Origin: Tyzzerella sp. UBA1042
Lineage (GTDB): Bacteria; Bacillota; Clostridia; Lachnospirales; Anaerotignaceae
Assembly: GCA_002316675.1 (NCBI GenBank)
Contig: DCDZ01000043.1
Location: forward strand, 1-7,296
Direction: 5' to 3'
Length of the DNA stretch: 7,296 bases
The notes below the pieces were generated by a model that did not search any database, was not told the origin of the DNA, and saw only the letters and a program-made list of their open reading frames with translations. Both the position numbers and the translations under genes were made by a program. Each line of letters opens with the position of its first letter. Position 1 is the stretch's first letter. Shown piece by piece: positions 1 through 6,248 of this stretch.

Positions 1-578
1 GCTTTAATGAATTTTGTGCTCATCAAGTGAGGGCCTGCGCATAAATCTGTAAAATCTCCCTGCTTATAAAAAGAGATCACAGCATCCTCGGGCAAATCCT
101 GAATCAATTCCACCTTATAAGGCTCTTGTCTTTCTTCCATATATTGAATTGCCTCGGCGCGGGGCAATTCAAAGCGCTCAATGGCCAAATCTGCCTTCAC
201 GATTTTTTTCATTTCCCCTTCAATTGCAATCAATTCTTCCGGGGTGAAGGCTTTTTCACGGTCAAAATCATAGTAGAAGCCATCGGAAATGGCAGGGCCA
301 ATTGCCAATTTTGTTTCGGGATACAGGTTTTTCACCGCCTGAGCCAAAATATGAGAGGTGGTATGACGGAAAGCCATTTTCCCCGCCTCATCTTGAAAAG
401 TGCAGATGCTTACTTCCGCATCTTTTTCTACAACATAACGTAAATCCTTTACTTCGCCGTCCACAATGCCGGAACAAGCGTTTCTTGTCAAGCCTTCGCT
501 GATTGCCTTTGCAATCTCCAGCACGGATACCGGCTGCTCAAATTCTTTTACAATACCATCTTTCAATGTAATTTTCAT
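1..578 (-). CDS. thrS: Threonyl-tRNA synthetase, N-terminal part (cut by window edge)
   Basis: This cytoplasmic enzyme charges tRNA-Thr with threonine. The window holds the first 192 codons; full-length family members have roughly 640, so the class II catalytic core and anticodon-binding domain lie beyond the left edge. Residues 1 to about 60 (starting MKITLKDGIVKEF) form the TGS domain. Residues from about 70 belong to the editing (tRNA_SAD) domain: H72 and H76 make the HxxxH site, GPAISDGFYYDFD follows at 94-106, and C180 and H184 in DLCAGPH complete the set. These four match the E. coli editing residues H73, H77, C182 and H186 in spacing, so proofreading of mischarged serine is probably intact. 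The ATG at 576-578 is preceded by AAAGGAGAGG (585-594). An upstream T-box leader with a threonine-type specifier independently supports the identity. Very sure. Confidence 0.96.
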   Translation of the reverse strand, partial: MKITLKDGIVKEFEQPVSVLEIAKAISEGLTRNACSGIVDGEVKDLRYVVEKDAEVSICTFQDEAGKMAFRHTTSHILAQAVKNLYPETKLAIGPAISDGFYYDFDREKAFTPEELIAIEGEMKKIVKADLAIERFELPRAEAIQYMEERQEPYKVELIQDLPEDAVISFYKQGDFTDLCAGPHLMSTKFIK

Positions 579-633
579 TTTGATCCTCTCCTTTGCGAAA
601 TAAAACAAGCTTCTGCGGAATGCAGACTGCAAT

Positions 634-675
634 AAAAAAACTCCCGTCCACTTTCCTTTCGGAAAGGGACGAGAG
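634..675 (-). terminator. T-box intrinsic terminator before thrS
   Basis: Arms at 661-675 and 641-656 form a long, nearly perfect GC-containing stem with a 4-base loop. Seven T follow on the minus strand (634-640). It comes directly after the T-box sequence, so the antiterminator (T-box paired upstream) and this terminator are mutually exclusive. It forms when tRNA-Thr is charged and stops transcription before thrS. Confidence 0.93.
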
Positions 676-894
676 TATCATTCTCCCGCGGTTCCACCCT
701 TTTTGTTAAAAAACCACTTCATTATAACGGTAACGTCGTCAACGGGCTTGATTAGAGCCACTCCGAGGTGGTTTTCGTACTCTTTCTTAACGTAGGACAT
801 TTCCACCCAGGATTATAAAATAATCCGATGCCCTTCTCTGGCCGTTTTGAAAGGACTACTGTCCTCATCATCGTATTCTATATGAATTAAAACA
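634..894 (-). promoter_or_regulatory. T-box leader controlling thrS
   Basis: This untranslated leader binds uncharged tRNA and then prevents premature termination ahead of thrS. The T-box AGGGTGGAACCGCGG is at 686-700 (minus strand), with the TGGA bulge that pairs with the tRNA acceptor end. The Stem I side is recognisable at about 760-870: an AGAGA element, a GGTGGAAA distal-loop element, and GGAGTGG closing the stem. Just before that closing segment, ACC at 770-772 followed by A is the best specifier candidate. ACC is a threonine codon, matching the downstream gene. An ACC directly after it (767-769) leaves a 3-base ambiguity, but both read threonine. The 5' end at about 894 is estimated from the promoter. 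Confidence 0.93.
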
Positions 895-900
895 CTTTTG

Positions 901-928
901 ATTATAGCACTAAATGATATTCTGTCAA
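901..928 (-). promoter_or_regulatory. Sigma-A type promoter of the thrS leader
   Basis: A consensus -35 TTGACA (923-928) and a consensus -10 TATAAT (901-906) are separated by 16 bases on the minus strand. Transcription should start near 894, giving a T-box leader of about 315 bases before the ATG. The -35 box lies only 22 bases beyond the stop codon of the CorA-family gene, and I see no good terminator between them, so some readthrough into the leader is possible. Confidence 0.88.
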
Positions 929-950
929 CACTTTTCAAAAAAATACAATT

Positions 951-1871
951 TCAAAACCATTTATTTTTTTTGAAAAAATACACACCAGCAATAATGAATG
1001 CAGCGGAAATAAAAATTACAAAAAGGTACCCGTATTTCCATCCATACTCCGGCATACTGAAATTCATACCATACCAGCCTACAATTAAAGTCAAGGGCAA
1101 AAAGATGGTTGTTACCACTGTGAAAATCTTCATGGTGGCATTTAAGTTAATGTCCACCTCCGCCTCATAGGATTCTCTCACCTGTGTTACTGAATCCCGC
1201 AGGTTCTGCACATTCTGAAACCGGCGCTCCGTTCTTCTGTTGAGCATTTTAAAAGAACGCAGGGTTTTGCCGTCAAAAATACCGTTTTCATTTTCGCCCA
1301 AAACATCCAGCACGTTTAAATACTGCTCATAATATCTTTTCAAAAACATCAATCTTTTCCGAAGGCTGATAATATCCGCCACACAATTATGCTTTTGAGA
1401 AGTGATCAGTGCTTGCTCCAAATCCATAATTTCTTTTTCAATGGCATCAAAAACCTTATGATCCTCTCTTGTCTGGGACTCAAAAAAGAGATATATAATG
1501 CGGTTTAAGGATACTCTCTCTCCCAAGCTTTTGGCGCTCTCTTCCAATAAATCCAACACCCTCTGCTTTTGGGATGTAAAGAAAAAAGCCCGTCCCTTTT
1601 CCAGATAAATAATGACACTGCCGAAGCTGATCATTACCTTTTCAAAATCAGGCATCTCAAGGCTAATGCAATCAAAATTTTCAAAGGAGTCATATTTGGC
1701 ATAGCCAAAACGCCTTGCCTCCTCTAAGGTTTCCATGGGAATCCCCCATGTTCCTGCCCGCTTTTCCATTTCATCGTAAGCGGATACAGATAAAAATTCA
1801 ATGTTTTTCCCCTGATTTTTTTCCAAGAACGGGCAGCTTTTATAACTCCCACTTTCAAAAATCATATACAT
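951..1871 (-). CDS. corA: CorA-family magnesium/divalent cation transporter
   Basis: This is a membrane channel-transporter for Mg2+ and possibly Co2+ or Ni2+, which in this family works as a pentamer. The protein has 306 residues, a usual length. The soluble N-terminal part (about 1-245) has the long charged helices of the family. Two C-terminal membrane segments follow at about 248-267 and 280-300. The signature YGMNF, with GMN at 268-270, ends the first segment and is followed by the periplasmic MPE loop. The tail KKNKWF is positively charged as expected. The start at 1871 has a moderate AAAAGGGCGG upstream; an in-frame ATG two codons later is equally possible. The gene lies 80 bases after the ybjQ-like gene in the same direction. 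That gap contains a run of seven T (1914-1920) after a weak hairpin, so cotranscription is uncertain. No Mg2+ riboswitch is visible. Family assignment is sure; ion specificity is not shown. Confidence 0.93.
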   Translation of the reverse strand: MYMIFESGSYKSCPFLEKNQGKNIEFLSVSAYDEMEKRAGTWGIPMETLEEARRFGYAKYDSFENFDCISLEMPDFEKVMISFGSVIIYLEKGRAFFFTSQKQRVLDLLEESAKSLGERVSLNRIIYLFFESQTREDHKVFDAIEKEIMDLEQALITSQKHNCVADIISLRKRLMFLKRYYEQYLNVLDVLGENENGIFDGKTLRSFKMLNRRTERRFQNVQNLRDSVTQVRESYEAEVDINLNATMKIFTVVTTIFLPLTLIVGWYGMNFSMPEYGWKYGYLFVIFISAAFIIAGVYFFKKNKWF

Positions 1872-1951
1872 AGCAAACCGCCCTTTTCCATAATAATGAG
1901 AGCAAAAAAAGGATGCCTCATAAGCCCTTCAATGGCTTTATTTGTACAAAA

Positions 1952-2263
1952 TTATTTAAATTTAACGGCCGTTCCATACGCCATTACCTCGGCGGCCCCC
2001 GGCGTTACCGCACTGGTTGCAAACCGCACATTAATCACTGCATCTGCACCAAGTCCCTTGGCCATTTGGGTCATGCGCTCTGTTGCAATATTGCGGGCTT
2101 CAATCATCATTTCCGTATAGCCTGCAAGTTCGCCGCCCACAATGCTTTTCAGCCCCGCACCGATGTCCTTACCAATGTGCTTTGACTGAATGGTAGCCCC
2201 CTGCACCAAGCCCAGCATATCAAATTCCTTCCCCGTAATATAATCCGTATTTACTAAAATCAT
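1952..2263 (-). CDS. UPF0145 / YbjQ-family protein
   Basis: This small cytoplasmic protein of 103 residues has normal length for the UPF0145 (YbjQ_1) family, sometimes described as a heavy-metal-binding domain although its biochemical role is not established. Diagnostic parts are LGLVQGATIQSKHIGKDI (17-34), GGELAGYTEMMIEAR (43-57), the helix with RNIATERM, and GADAVINVRF near 72-81, followed by a glycine-containing C-terminal strand ending in AYGTAVKFK. There is no signal peptide or membrane segment and no cysteine, so metal binding through thiols is unlikely here. The ATG at 2261-2263 has the strong site GGAGGAAG (2267-2274). It has its own likely promoter and precedes the CorA-family gene. 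The two may share a transcript, but no functional link can be claimed. Confidence 0.9.
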   Translation of the reverse strand: MILVNTDYITGKEFDMLGLVQGATIQSKHIGKDIGAGLKSIVGGELAGYTEMMIEARNIATERMTQMAKGLGADAVINVRFATSAVTPGAAEVMAYGTAVKFK

Positions 2264-2376
2264 TATCTTCCTCCAATCTCAAACGAAAAAGCCTAATCGC
2301 AATAGGGTACCAAAAATACGATCATCATACCCTCTTCTGACGCAACATAACCATAAAAATTCATCTTATTAAATAT

Positions 2377-2385
2377 AGTATATCA
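2377..2385 (-). promoter_or_regulatory. Extended -10 promoter for the ybjQ-like gene
   Basis: On the minus strand TGA followed by TATACT (2377-2382) gives an extended -10 element (TGN plus -10). No convincing -35 box is present at the right distance, as is common for extended -10 promoters. Transcription would start near 2370 and give a leader of about 105 bases, which contains a weak GGGTA/TACCC inverted repeat (2305-2309, 2328-2332) of unknown meaning. Confidence 0.5.
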
Positions 2386-2421
2386 TAAAAGCCCATTCTT
2401 AGCACAGAAAAATGCTTTTAT

Positions 2422-2462
2422 AAAAACCCGTCCGCCGCATCATGTTCAACGGCAAACGGGTT
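2422..2462 (-). terminator. Intrinsic terminator of the amino acid ABC importer operon
   Basis: Arms at 2450-2462 and 2425-2437 pair over 13 positions on the minus-strand RNA, including two G-U pairs. The loop is 12 bases, and the 3' arm runs straight into a T tract (2422-2426). It sits 27 bases after the ATPase stop codon. The G-U pairs form only in the minus-strand transcript, which supports the direction. Confidence 0.87.
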
Positions 2463-2489
2463 CCTTGTATTGATAAATATGCTTTTCCC

Positions 2490-3236
2490 TTATAAAACCT
2501 TGGCAAGGAAGGTCTGCAAGCGTTCACTTTGGGGATTTTCAAAAAGCTCATGAGGCTTGCCTTCCTCCACCTGTTTTCCGTCAGCCATAAACATAACCCT
2601 TGTGCCCACCTCTTTGGCAAAGCCCATTTCGTGGGTCACAACAACCATGGTCATATTATCCTTGGCCAGCTGCTTCATAACCTCCAATACCTCCCCTACC
2701 ATTTCCGGGTCTAAGGCTGAGGTAGGCTCATCAAAAAGCATGACCTCCGGCTGCATACAAAGGGCACGCACAATGGCAATACGCTGCTTTTGTCCGCCGG
2801 AAAGCTGAGAAGGATAGGCATTCATACGGTCATCCAGACCCACCTTTCGCAATAGCTCCATGGCTAAGGCAGTTGCTTCGGCCTCACTCTTTTTTTGCAG
2901 CTTCATCGGCGCAATAATCATATTTTTCAATATGGTCATATGGGGGAACAGGTTAAAGTGCTGAAAAACCATGCCCATACGCTGACGATGCACATTGATA
3001 TTTGTTTTTGCATCAGTAATATCCGTGCCTTCAAAAAAAATGCTTCCCCCTGTAGGAATTTCCAATAAATTCAAACAGCGCAAAAATGTGGATTTTCCCG
3101 AACCGGAAGGGCCGATCACAACCACAACTTCCCCTTTTTTGATCTCCGTATTAATACCATCCAGCGCTTTAATGGCACCGCCATTATAGTATTTTTGTAC
3201 ATTTTCAACCTTTATTAAAACATTCTCATCGCTCAC
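2490..3236 (-). CDS. Polar amino acid ABC importer, ATPase subunit (GlnQ/HisP type)
   Basis: This cytoplasmic ATPase drives the amino acid importer encoded with the next two genes. All nucleotide-binding motifs are intact over 248 residues: aromatic A-loop Y16/Y17, Walker A GPSGSGKST (42-50), Q-loop Q92, signature LSGGQ (145-149), Walker B VMLFDEP (165-171) with catalytic E170, D-loop SALD, and switch histidine H202. FQHFNLFPHMT after the Q-loop is typical of the polar amino acid subgroup. The start is GTG (3234-3236) with AAAGGAGG at 3247-3254. An ATG at 3227-3229 is out of frame. The gene overlaps the end of the permease gene by 11 bases, so the two are probably translationally coupled. Substrate cannot be read from an ATPase of this type. 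The operon ends at a strong terminator downstream. Confidence 0.95.
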   Translation of the reverse strand: MSDENVLIKVENVQKYYNGGAIKALDGINTEIKKGEVVVVIGPSGSGKSTFLRCLNLLEIPTGGSIFFEGTDITDAKTNINVHRQRMGMVFQHFNLFPHMTILKNMIIAPMKLQKKSEAEATALAMELLRKVGLDDRMNAYPSQLSGGQKQRIAIVRALCMQPEVMLFDEPTSALDPEMVGEVLEVMKQLAKDNMTMVVVTHEMGFAKEVGTRVMFMADGKQVEEGKPHELFENPQSERLQTFLAKVL

Positions 3237-3954
3237 TGTTCCTCAGCCTCCTTTCCAACTTCCCAACAAGCCAGGTAAAGAACATTACCATAACCAAATA
3301 TATGAGAGCTATGCCCACCAAAGGCAAAAAAGGCGCAAAGGTTCTGCTCCTGATAATATCCCCTGCTTTTGTCAAATCCTGCAGTGCCACATATCCCGCA
3401 ACGGATGTTTCCTTCAATAAAACAATAAATTCATTGGCTAATGCAGGCAGCACATTCTTAAACGCTTGGGGGATAATAATATAGCGCATGGTTTGCACAT
3501 AATTAAACCCTAGACTGCGCCCCGCTTCAAACTGTCCGTCATCCACAGACATAATGCCGCTTCGTACAATTTCTGCAACATACGCACCGGAATTGATACC
3601 AAATGCCAGAACTGCCACCAACACCTTATTATTCGAGGAGGCAAAAATGATATAATACATAATCATTAACTGCACAACAACAGGCGTGCCGCGTATCACC
3701 GTTAAATAAATTTGACCCATACCGTTTAACAGGTATAAAACAACCTTGTTAAATCCAAAGGGCATTTCACCTTTATTCTTTTCAAATGTGGAACGAATAA
3801 TTGCAATACAGACGCCAATGATAATTCCTAAAATGACAGCAAAAAAAGTTACCTTCAGCGTTACAGACAAGCCATCTACAACATAACGCCAACGATCATC
3901 CGAAATAAAATTCAACTCAAACTGGGCTTGTATTTGTTCCAGCCATTCAGCCAT
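3226..3954 (-). CDS. Polar amino acid ABC importer, permease subunit (HisM/GlnP type)
   Basis: This inner-membrane subunit forms the translocation path, probably as a homodimer because only one permease gene is present. It has 242 residues with an N-terminal amphipathic stretch and about five hydrophobic segments, the clearest near 30-54, 83-105, 110-130, 165-187 and 207-231. IRGTP at 87-91 is the usual polar amino acid permease motif. The cytoplasmic EAA loop (about 141-164, FEAGRSLGFNYVQTMRYI and IPQA) contacts the ATPase. KETSVAGYVALQDL follows as in the family. The ATG at 3952-3954 has AGAAGGAGGG just upstream. The stop TGA lies inside the start region of the ATPase gene. A 237-base spacer separates this gene from the binding-protein gene, unusually long for one operon. 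Family is sure; substrate is not determined. Confidence 0.94.
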   Translation of the reverse strand: MAEWLEQIQAQFELNFISDDRWRYVVDGLSVTLKVTFFAVILGIIIGVCIAIIRSTFEKNKGEMPFGFNKVVLYLLNGMGQIYLTVIRGTPVVVQLMIMYYIIFASSNNKVLVAVLAFGINSGAYVAEIVRSGIMSVDDGQFEAGRSLGFNYVQTMRYIIIPQAFKNVLPALANEFIVLLKETSVAGYVALQDLTKAGDIIRSRTFAPFLPLVGIALIYLVMVMFFTWLVGKLERRLRNSER

Positions 3955-3983
3955 AGAAACCCTCCTTCTCTTTAGAAACCAAA

Positions 3984-4006
3984 ATAGGGGCGAAACTCGC
4001 CCCTAT
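3984..4006 (-). terminator. Intercistronic hairpin before the permease gene (possible attenuator)
   Basis: A perfect 10-base inverted repeat (3997-4006 with 3984-3993, GC-rich core) has a 3-base loop and is followed by only four T on the minus strand (3981-3984, partly in the stem). It is about 29 bases before the permease ATG. The T tract is short, so partial termination or mRNA-end protection fits better than full termination. Such an element would let the binding protein be made in excess over the membrane subunits. Confidence 0.5.
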
Positions 4007-4161
4007 GAGAGTGCCGACACCGTCGTTTCTCTCTGAAAAAAGCCGTAACTTTTTGCGCTTTTTCATAATAAGCAGAAAAAACATCAATTCTTTCTTGCAA
4101 TTAAATACTAACATAAGATGCATTCAAAAAAATTTCCGCTTAAAATAAGTTAAAACCAATG

Positions 4162-4177
4162 AACAGAACATTCTGTT
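4162..4177 (-). repeat. Inverted repeat just after the binding-protein gene
   Basis: AACAGAA and TTCTGTT form a perfect 7-base inverted repeat with a 2-base centre (as RNA, a 6-pair stem with a 4-base loop). It starts 14 bases beyond the stop codon of the binding-protein gene. It is AU-rich with no proper T tract, so it may be a transcript-end stabiliser rather than a terminator. A further weak pairing of AAAAAGC with GCTTTTT lies at about 4036-4063 in the same gap. Confidence 0.4.
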
Positions 4178-4191
4178 GAAAGCGTATCAAA

Positions 4192-4992
4192 TTATTCAGC
4201 ACTAATATATTTGTCCACAATCGCCTGCACTGTACCGTCAGCAATTAATTCTTTTAATGCGCCGTTCACTTTTTCCGTCAGCGCGCTGTCTTTTGCAAAA
4301 CAGATTGCATAATCCTCCACTGCATATTCAGTATCAAGAATCTTCAAGCCTTCGTTTGCAGCAACAAACGCTTTTGCAGGCTCTTTATCAATGATAACAC
4401 AATCAATCTTTCCCGTTGCCAAAGACTGAACAGCATCAGCGCCCTTATTGTAACGGTCAATGGTTCCCAAGCCTTCCCCTTCAATATCATCGGAGGAATA
4501 AATATCACCGGTTGTGCCCGTCTGAACGCCTACTGTGTGGTTTGCACCCTCCGCAAACAAATCATCCACGGATGTAATCGGAGAATCCTCTTTTACAATA
4601 ACAACCTGAATTCCTGTTGCATAAGAATCGGAAAAATCTACACTTTCTAAACGATCCTCTGTCACTGTCATGCCGGCCATACCAAAGCTTGCCTTTCCGC
4701 TGGTGACTGCGGGAATAATAGAATCAAAGGCCAAATCTTCAATCTTAAAATCATAACCCAGCTTTTCCGCAATGGCCGCACCGATTTCCGCATCAATGCC
4801 TATGATGGTCTGCCCTTCGTAGTATTCATAAGGGGGAAACTCCGCATTTGTTGCCATAATTAAAGTTTCCTTTGCGCTATCTTCCTGTTCAGCGGGCTGT
4901 TCCGCCTCGTTAGAACCGCCGCAGCCTGCCAGTGCAGCTGTCATTGCAAAAACCATTGTTGCAGATACAAAACCTTTCAAAAATTTCTTCAT
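4192..4992 (-). CDS. Polar amino acid ABC importer, lipoprotein solute-binding protein
   Basis: This extracellular lipoprotein captures an amino acid and delivers it to the permease. From the chosen start it has 266 residues. The signal peptide MKKFLKGFVSATMVFAMTAA ends in lipobox LAGC with C24 as the lipidated residue, followed by an acidic linker rich in E, Q and S to about residue 41. The SBP family 3 fold follows: TNAEFPPYEY (48-57), GIDAEIGAAIA (65-75), MAGMTVTEDR with R114 expected to hold the substrate carboxylate, VGVQTGTTG (154-162), and IDKEPAKAF with D202 expected to hold the amino group. The upstream in-frame ATG at 5010 is rejected because its codons contain the ribosome binding site GGAGGAAGG (4999-5007), ideally placed for the ATG at 4990-4992. 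It is first in the operon, with its own promoter and palindrome. Specificity (for example arginine, cystine, glutamine) cannot be decided by eye. Confidence 0.94.
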   Translation of the reverse strand: MKKFLKGFVSATMVFAMTAALAGCGGSNEAEQPAEQEDSAKETLIMATNAEFPPYEYYEGQTIIGIDAEIGAAIAEKLGYDFKIEDLAFDSIIPAVTSGKASFGMAGMTVTEDRLESVDFSDSYATGIQVVIVKEDSPITSVDDLFAEGANHTVGVQTGTTGDIYSSDDIEGEGLGTIDRYNKGADAVQSLATGKIDCVIIDKEPAKAFVAANEGLKILDTEYAVEDYAICFAKDSALTEKVNGALKELIADGTVQAIVDKYISAE

Positions 4993-5013
4993 AAATACCC
5001 TTCCTCCCATTTT

Positions 5014-5029
5014 ATGCCTCTTTCGGCAT
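5014..5029 (-). repeat. Small inverted repeat in the leader of the ABC importer
   Basis: ATGCC and GGCAT pair around a 6-base centre, six bases upstream of the ribosome binding site of the binding-protein gene. It could be a weak hairpin or half-operators. The adjoining bases GCATAAAATG on the minus strand repeat the core of the promoter palindrome at 5065-5081. Confidence 0.3.
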
Positions 5030-5051
5030 GAACTTCATTTTCACTTTAGAA

Positions 5052-5080
5052 ATTATACTCTAAAATTGCATAAAATGCAA
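5052..5080 (-). promoter_or_regulatory. Promoter of the amino acid ABC importer operon
   Basis: A consensus -10 TATAAT (5052-5057) is preceded at exactly 17 bases by TTGCAT (5075-5080), which keeps only the TTG of the -35 consensus. The start point should be near 5045, giving a leader of about 53 bases. A perfect palindrome covers the -35 box and spacer, which suggests regulated use. Confidence 0.72.
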
Positions 5081-5081
5081 T
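5065..5081. promoter_or_regulatory. Candidate operator palindrome over the importer promoter
   Basis: ATTGCAT, three bases AAA, then ATGCAAT: a perfect 7-3-7 inverted repeat covering the -35 box and half the spacer. A protein bound here would block RNA polymerase, so it is a good repressor-site candidate. The arms TGCAT/ATGCA resemble ArgR/AhrC boxes (TGNAT, AT-rich centre, ATNCA), but the centre is one base shorter than the usual box, so that assignment is tentative. Confidence 0.5.
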
Positions 5082-5277
5082 GACATTTTTCCACTATAAA
5101 TTGCCTTTTATATTTATTTTTTTGTACAACATATACTATTTATGGAATAATACCCTTTGCATCCCATCATTATTTCATGCAGAAACCTATGTATATTCTC
5201 TTTCCCAAAAAATATTTTTGTATAATTATTCGTATAAACATCGTATATTCACGCATTCCCTTCATGATGGGCCGGAG
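5082..5277. other. AT-rich intergenic stretch with no recognised gene
   Basis: This lies between the importer promoter and the terminator assigned to thiM. It is very AT-rich with many T and A runs. A plus-strand open frame crosses it from 5080 but has no ribosome binding site, begins inside the promoter palindrome and has a low-complexity composition, so it is not called. I see no RNA gene, repeat array or strong promoter here. Confidence 0.6.
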
Positions 5278-5306
5278 AAAAAAGGGGCAATCCTTGATCA
5301 CGCCCC
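5278..5306 (-). terminator. Probable intrinsic terminator of thiW-thiM
   Basis: On the minus strand a 5-base GC stem GGGGC/GCCCC (5302-5306 with 5284-5288), with a 13-base loop, is followed by six T (5278-5283). The stem is short but all G-C and the T run is good. It lies about 110 bases after the thiM stop codon, with another inverted repeat in between. Confidence 0.5.
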
Positions 5307-5361
5307 AAAAAGCAGCGAAGGACATCCCCCTGTATTGTAAAATATTTTAGAAGGCAGAAAT

Positions 5362-5404
5362 GCCCATTTTATAGAAATTGCATAACAGCTTTTATAAAAC
5401 GGGC
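5362..5404 (-). repeat. Long inverted repeat downstream of thiM
   Basis: Twelve-base arms at 5393-5404 and 5362-5373 pair completely on the minus-strand RNA with one G-U pair, around a 19-base loop. It begins 15 bases after the thiM stop codon. No T tract follows, so it is more likely a transcript-end protecting structure than a terminator on its own. The other hairpin further downstream has the T run. Confidence 0.5.
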
Positions 5405-5418
5405 ACTGAACGGCTTTT

Positions 5419-6237
5419 TCAAACCTCTTCAATCTTCATCTTCTCATGGATCACTTCCGGTGTAATCATACTGACCTCATCTATCAAATGCATACGAAAT
5501 GTCATGGTTCCGCCCCCCTGAGCCAAGGTCTTAGCATAGGCCAGCTCGCCGGAAACCCCCATAATAATAGTAGACACCAAGGCACCCTCCAATATCCGTC
5601 GGGGATTGGCACCGCAAAATGCCCCCAGCATCGCCGTAGACATACATCCAGTACCCGTCACCTTCGCCATAATAGGATGGCCGTTTCGCACCAAATATGC
5701 CCTTTCCGCATTTGCCACAATATCTATGGGGCCGGATATGATAATGACACTTTTCATCTTGGCGCTTAAGCTTTTTGCCATGGAAACGATTTCATTTATA
5801 TTTTCCTCTCGGATTTGGTCTGCCTCAGCGGCATCCACACCTCTTATGGCACTAGCACCCAAAGCGATGGCCTTTATTTCCGAACTATTTCCGCGAATGA
5901 CGGAAAACTGCATACTCTCCGATAGCCGGCGAAAGGTGTCTACACGCAATCTGGAACCGCCGATGCCCACAGGGTCAATGATTATAGGATGGTGCAGCGC
6001 ATTGCTTTTTCTTCCCGCAAGAATCATAGCGTCCGTATCGCTCACCGTACCCATATTCAAAACCAATGCATCGGCCTTCTCCGCAATATCCTCGGCCTCC
6101 CGCAAATCATAGGCCATTGTGGGCGAGCCTCCGCAGGCAAGGACCATATTGGCACAATCATTCACCGTCACAAAATTTGTAATGCAATGCACAACAGGCT
6201 TTACCCTTTGTGTTTTTTCAAAAATATCCCGAATCAT
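5419..6237 (-). CDS. thiM: Hydroxyethylthiazole kinase
   Basis: This cytoplasmic salvage enzyme phosphorylates 4-methyl-5-(2-hydroxyethyl)thiazole with ATP to give the thiazole phosphate used in thiamine phosphate synthesis. The 272 residues match the usual family length. Visible motifs are HCITNFVTVND (17-27), GGSPTM (36-41) lining the thiazole pocket, NMGT (61-64), DPVGIGGS (88-95), RGNSSE (115-120), and VTGTGCM with C198 in the GTGC anion-hole motif, the same position as the known active-site cysteine of the Bacillus subtilis enzyme. No key residue is missing. The ATG at 6235-6237 follows AAAAGGAGGA closely. It starts 11 bases after the thiW stop codon, so the two form one operon under the TPP riboswitch. 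thiE and thiD are not present here, so joining to the pyrimidine must be encoded elsewhere. Confidence 0.97.
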   Translation of the reverse strand: MIRDIFEKTQRVKPVVHCITNFVTVNDCANMVLACGGSPTMAYDLREAEDIAEKADALVLNMGTVSDTDAMILAGRKSNALHHPIIIDPVGIGGSRLRVDTFRRLSESMQFSVIRGNSSEIKAIALGASAIRGVDAAEADQIREENINEIVSMAKSLSAKMKSVIIISGPIDIVANAERAYLVRNGHPIMAKVTGTGCMSTAMLGAFCGANPRRILEGALVSTIIMGVSGELAYAKTLAQGGGTMTFRMHLIDEVSMITPEVIHEKMKIEEV

Positions 6238-6248
6238 AGCTCCTCCTT

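Noticed and set aside
126..443. Plus-strand open frames opposite thrS and other genes
   Set aside because: They lie antisense to thrS, corA, the ABC genes and thiM, which have full domain motifs; they are shadows with no ribosome binding sites or recognisable products.
961..981. AT-rich hairpin at the 3' end of the CorA-family gene as a terminator
   Set aside because: It pairs only A with T, lies inside the coding sequence and has no GC stem.
1890..1950. Terminator between the ybjQ-like gene and the CorA-family gene
   Set aside because: There is a run of seven T at 1914-1920, but the preceding pairings (AAGCC/GGCTT and similar) are short and bulged, so it is not called.
2305..2332. GGGTA/TACCC inverted repeat in the ybjQ leader as a riboswitch
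   Set aside because: It has only five pairs with an 18-base loop, matches no known aptamer pattern, and no expression platform is visible.
4993..5010. Start of the binding protein at the ATG at 5010
   Set aside because: Its first codons are the GGAGGAAGG ribosome binding site of the ATG at 4992, and the signal peptide is more normal from MKKF.
5080..5340. Plus-strand open frame of 86 codons between the importer promoter and thiM
   Set aside because: It has no ribosome binding site, starts within the promoter palindrome, runs through a terminator hairpin of the other strand and has a low-complexity AT-driven composition.
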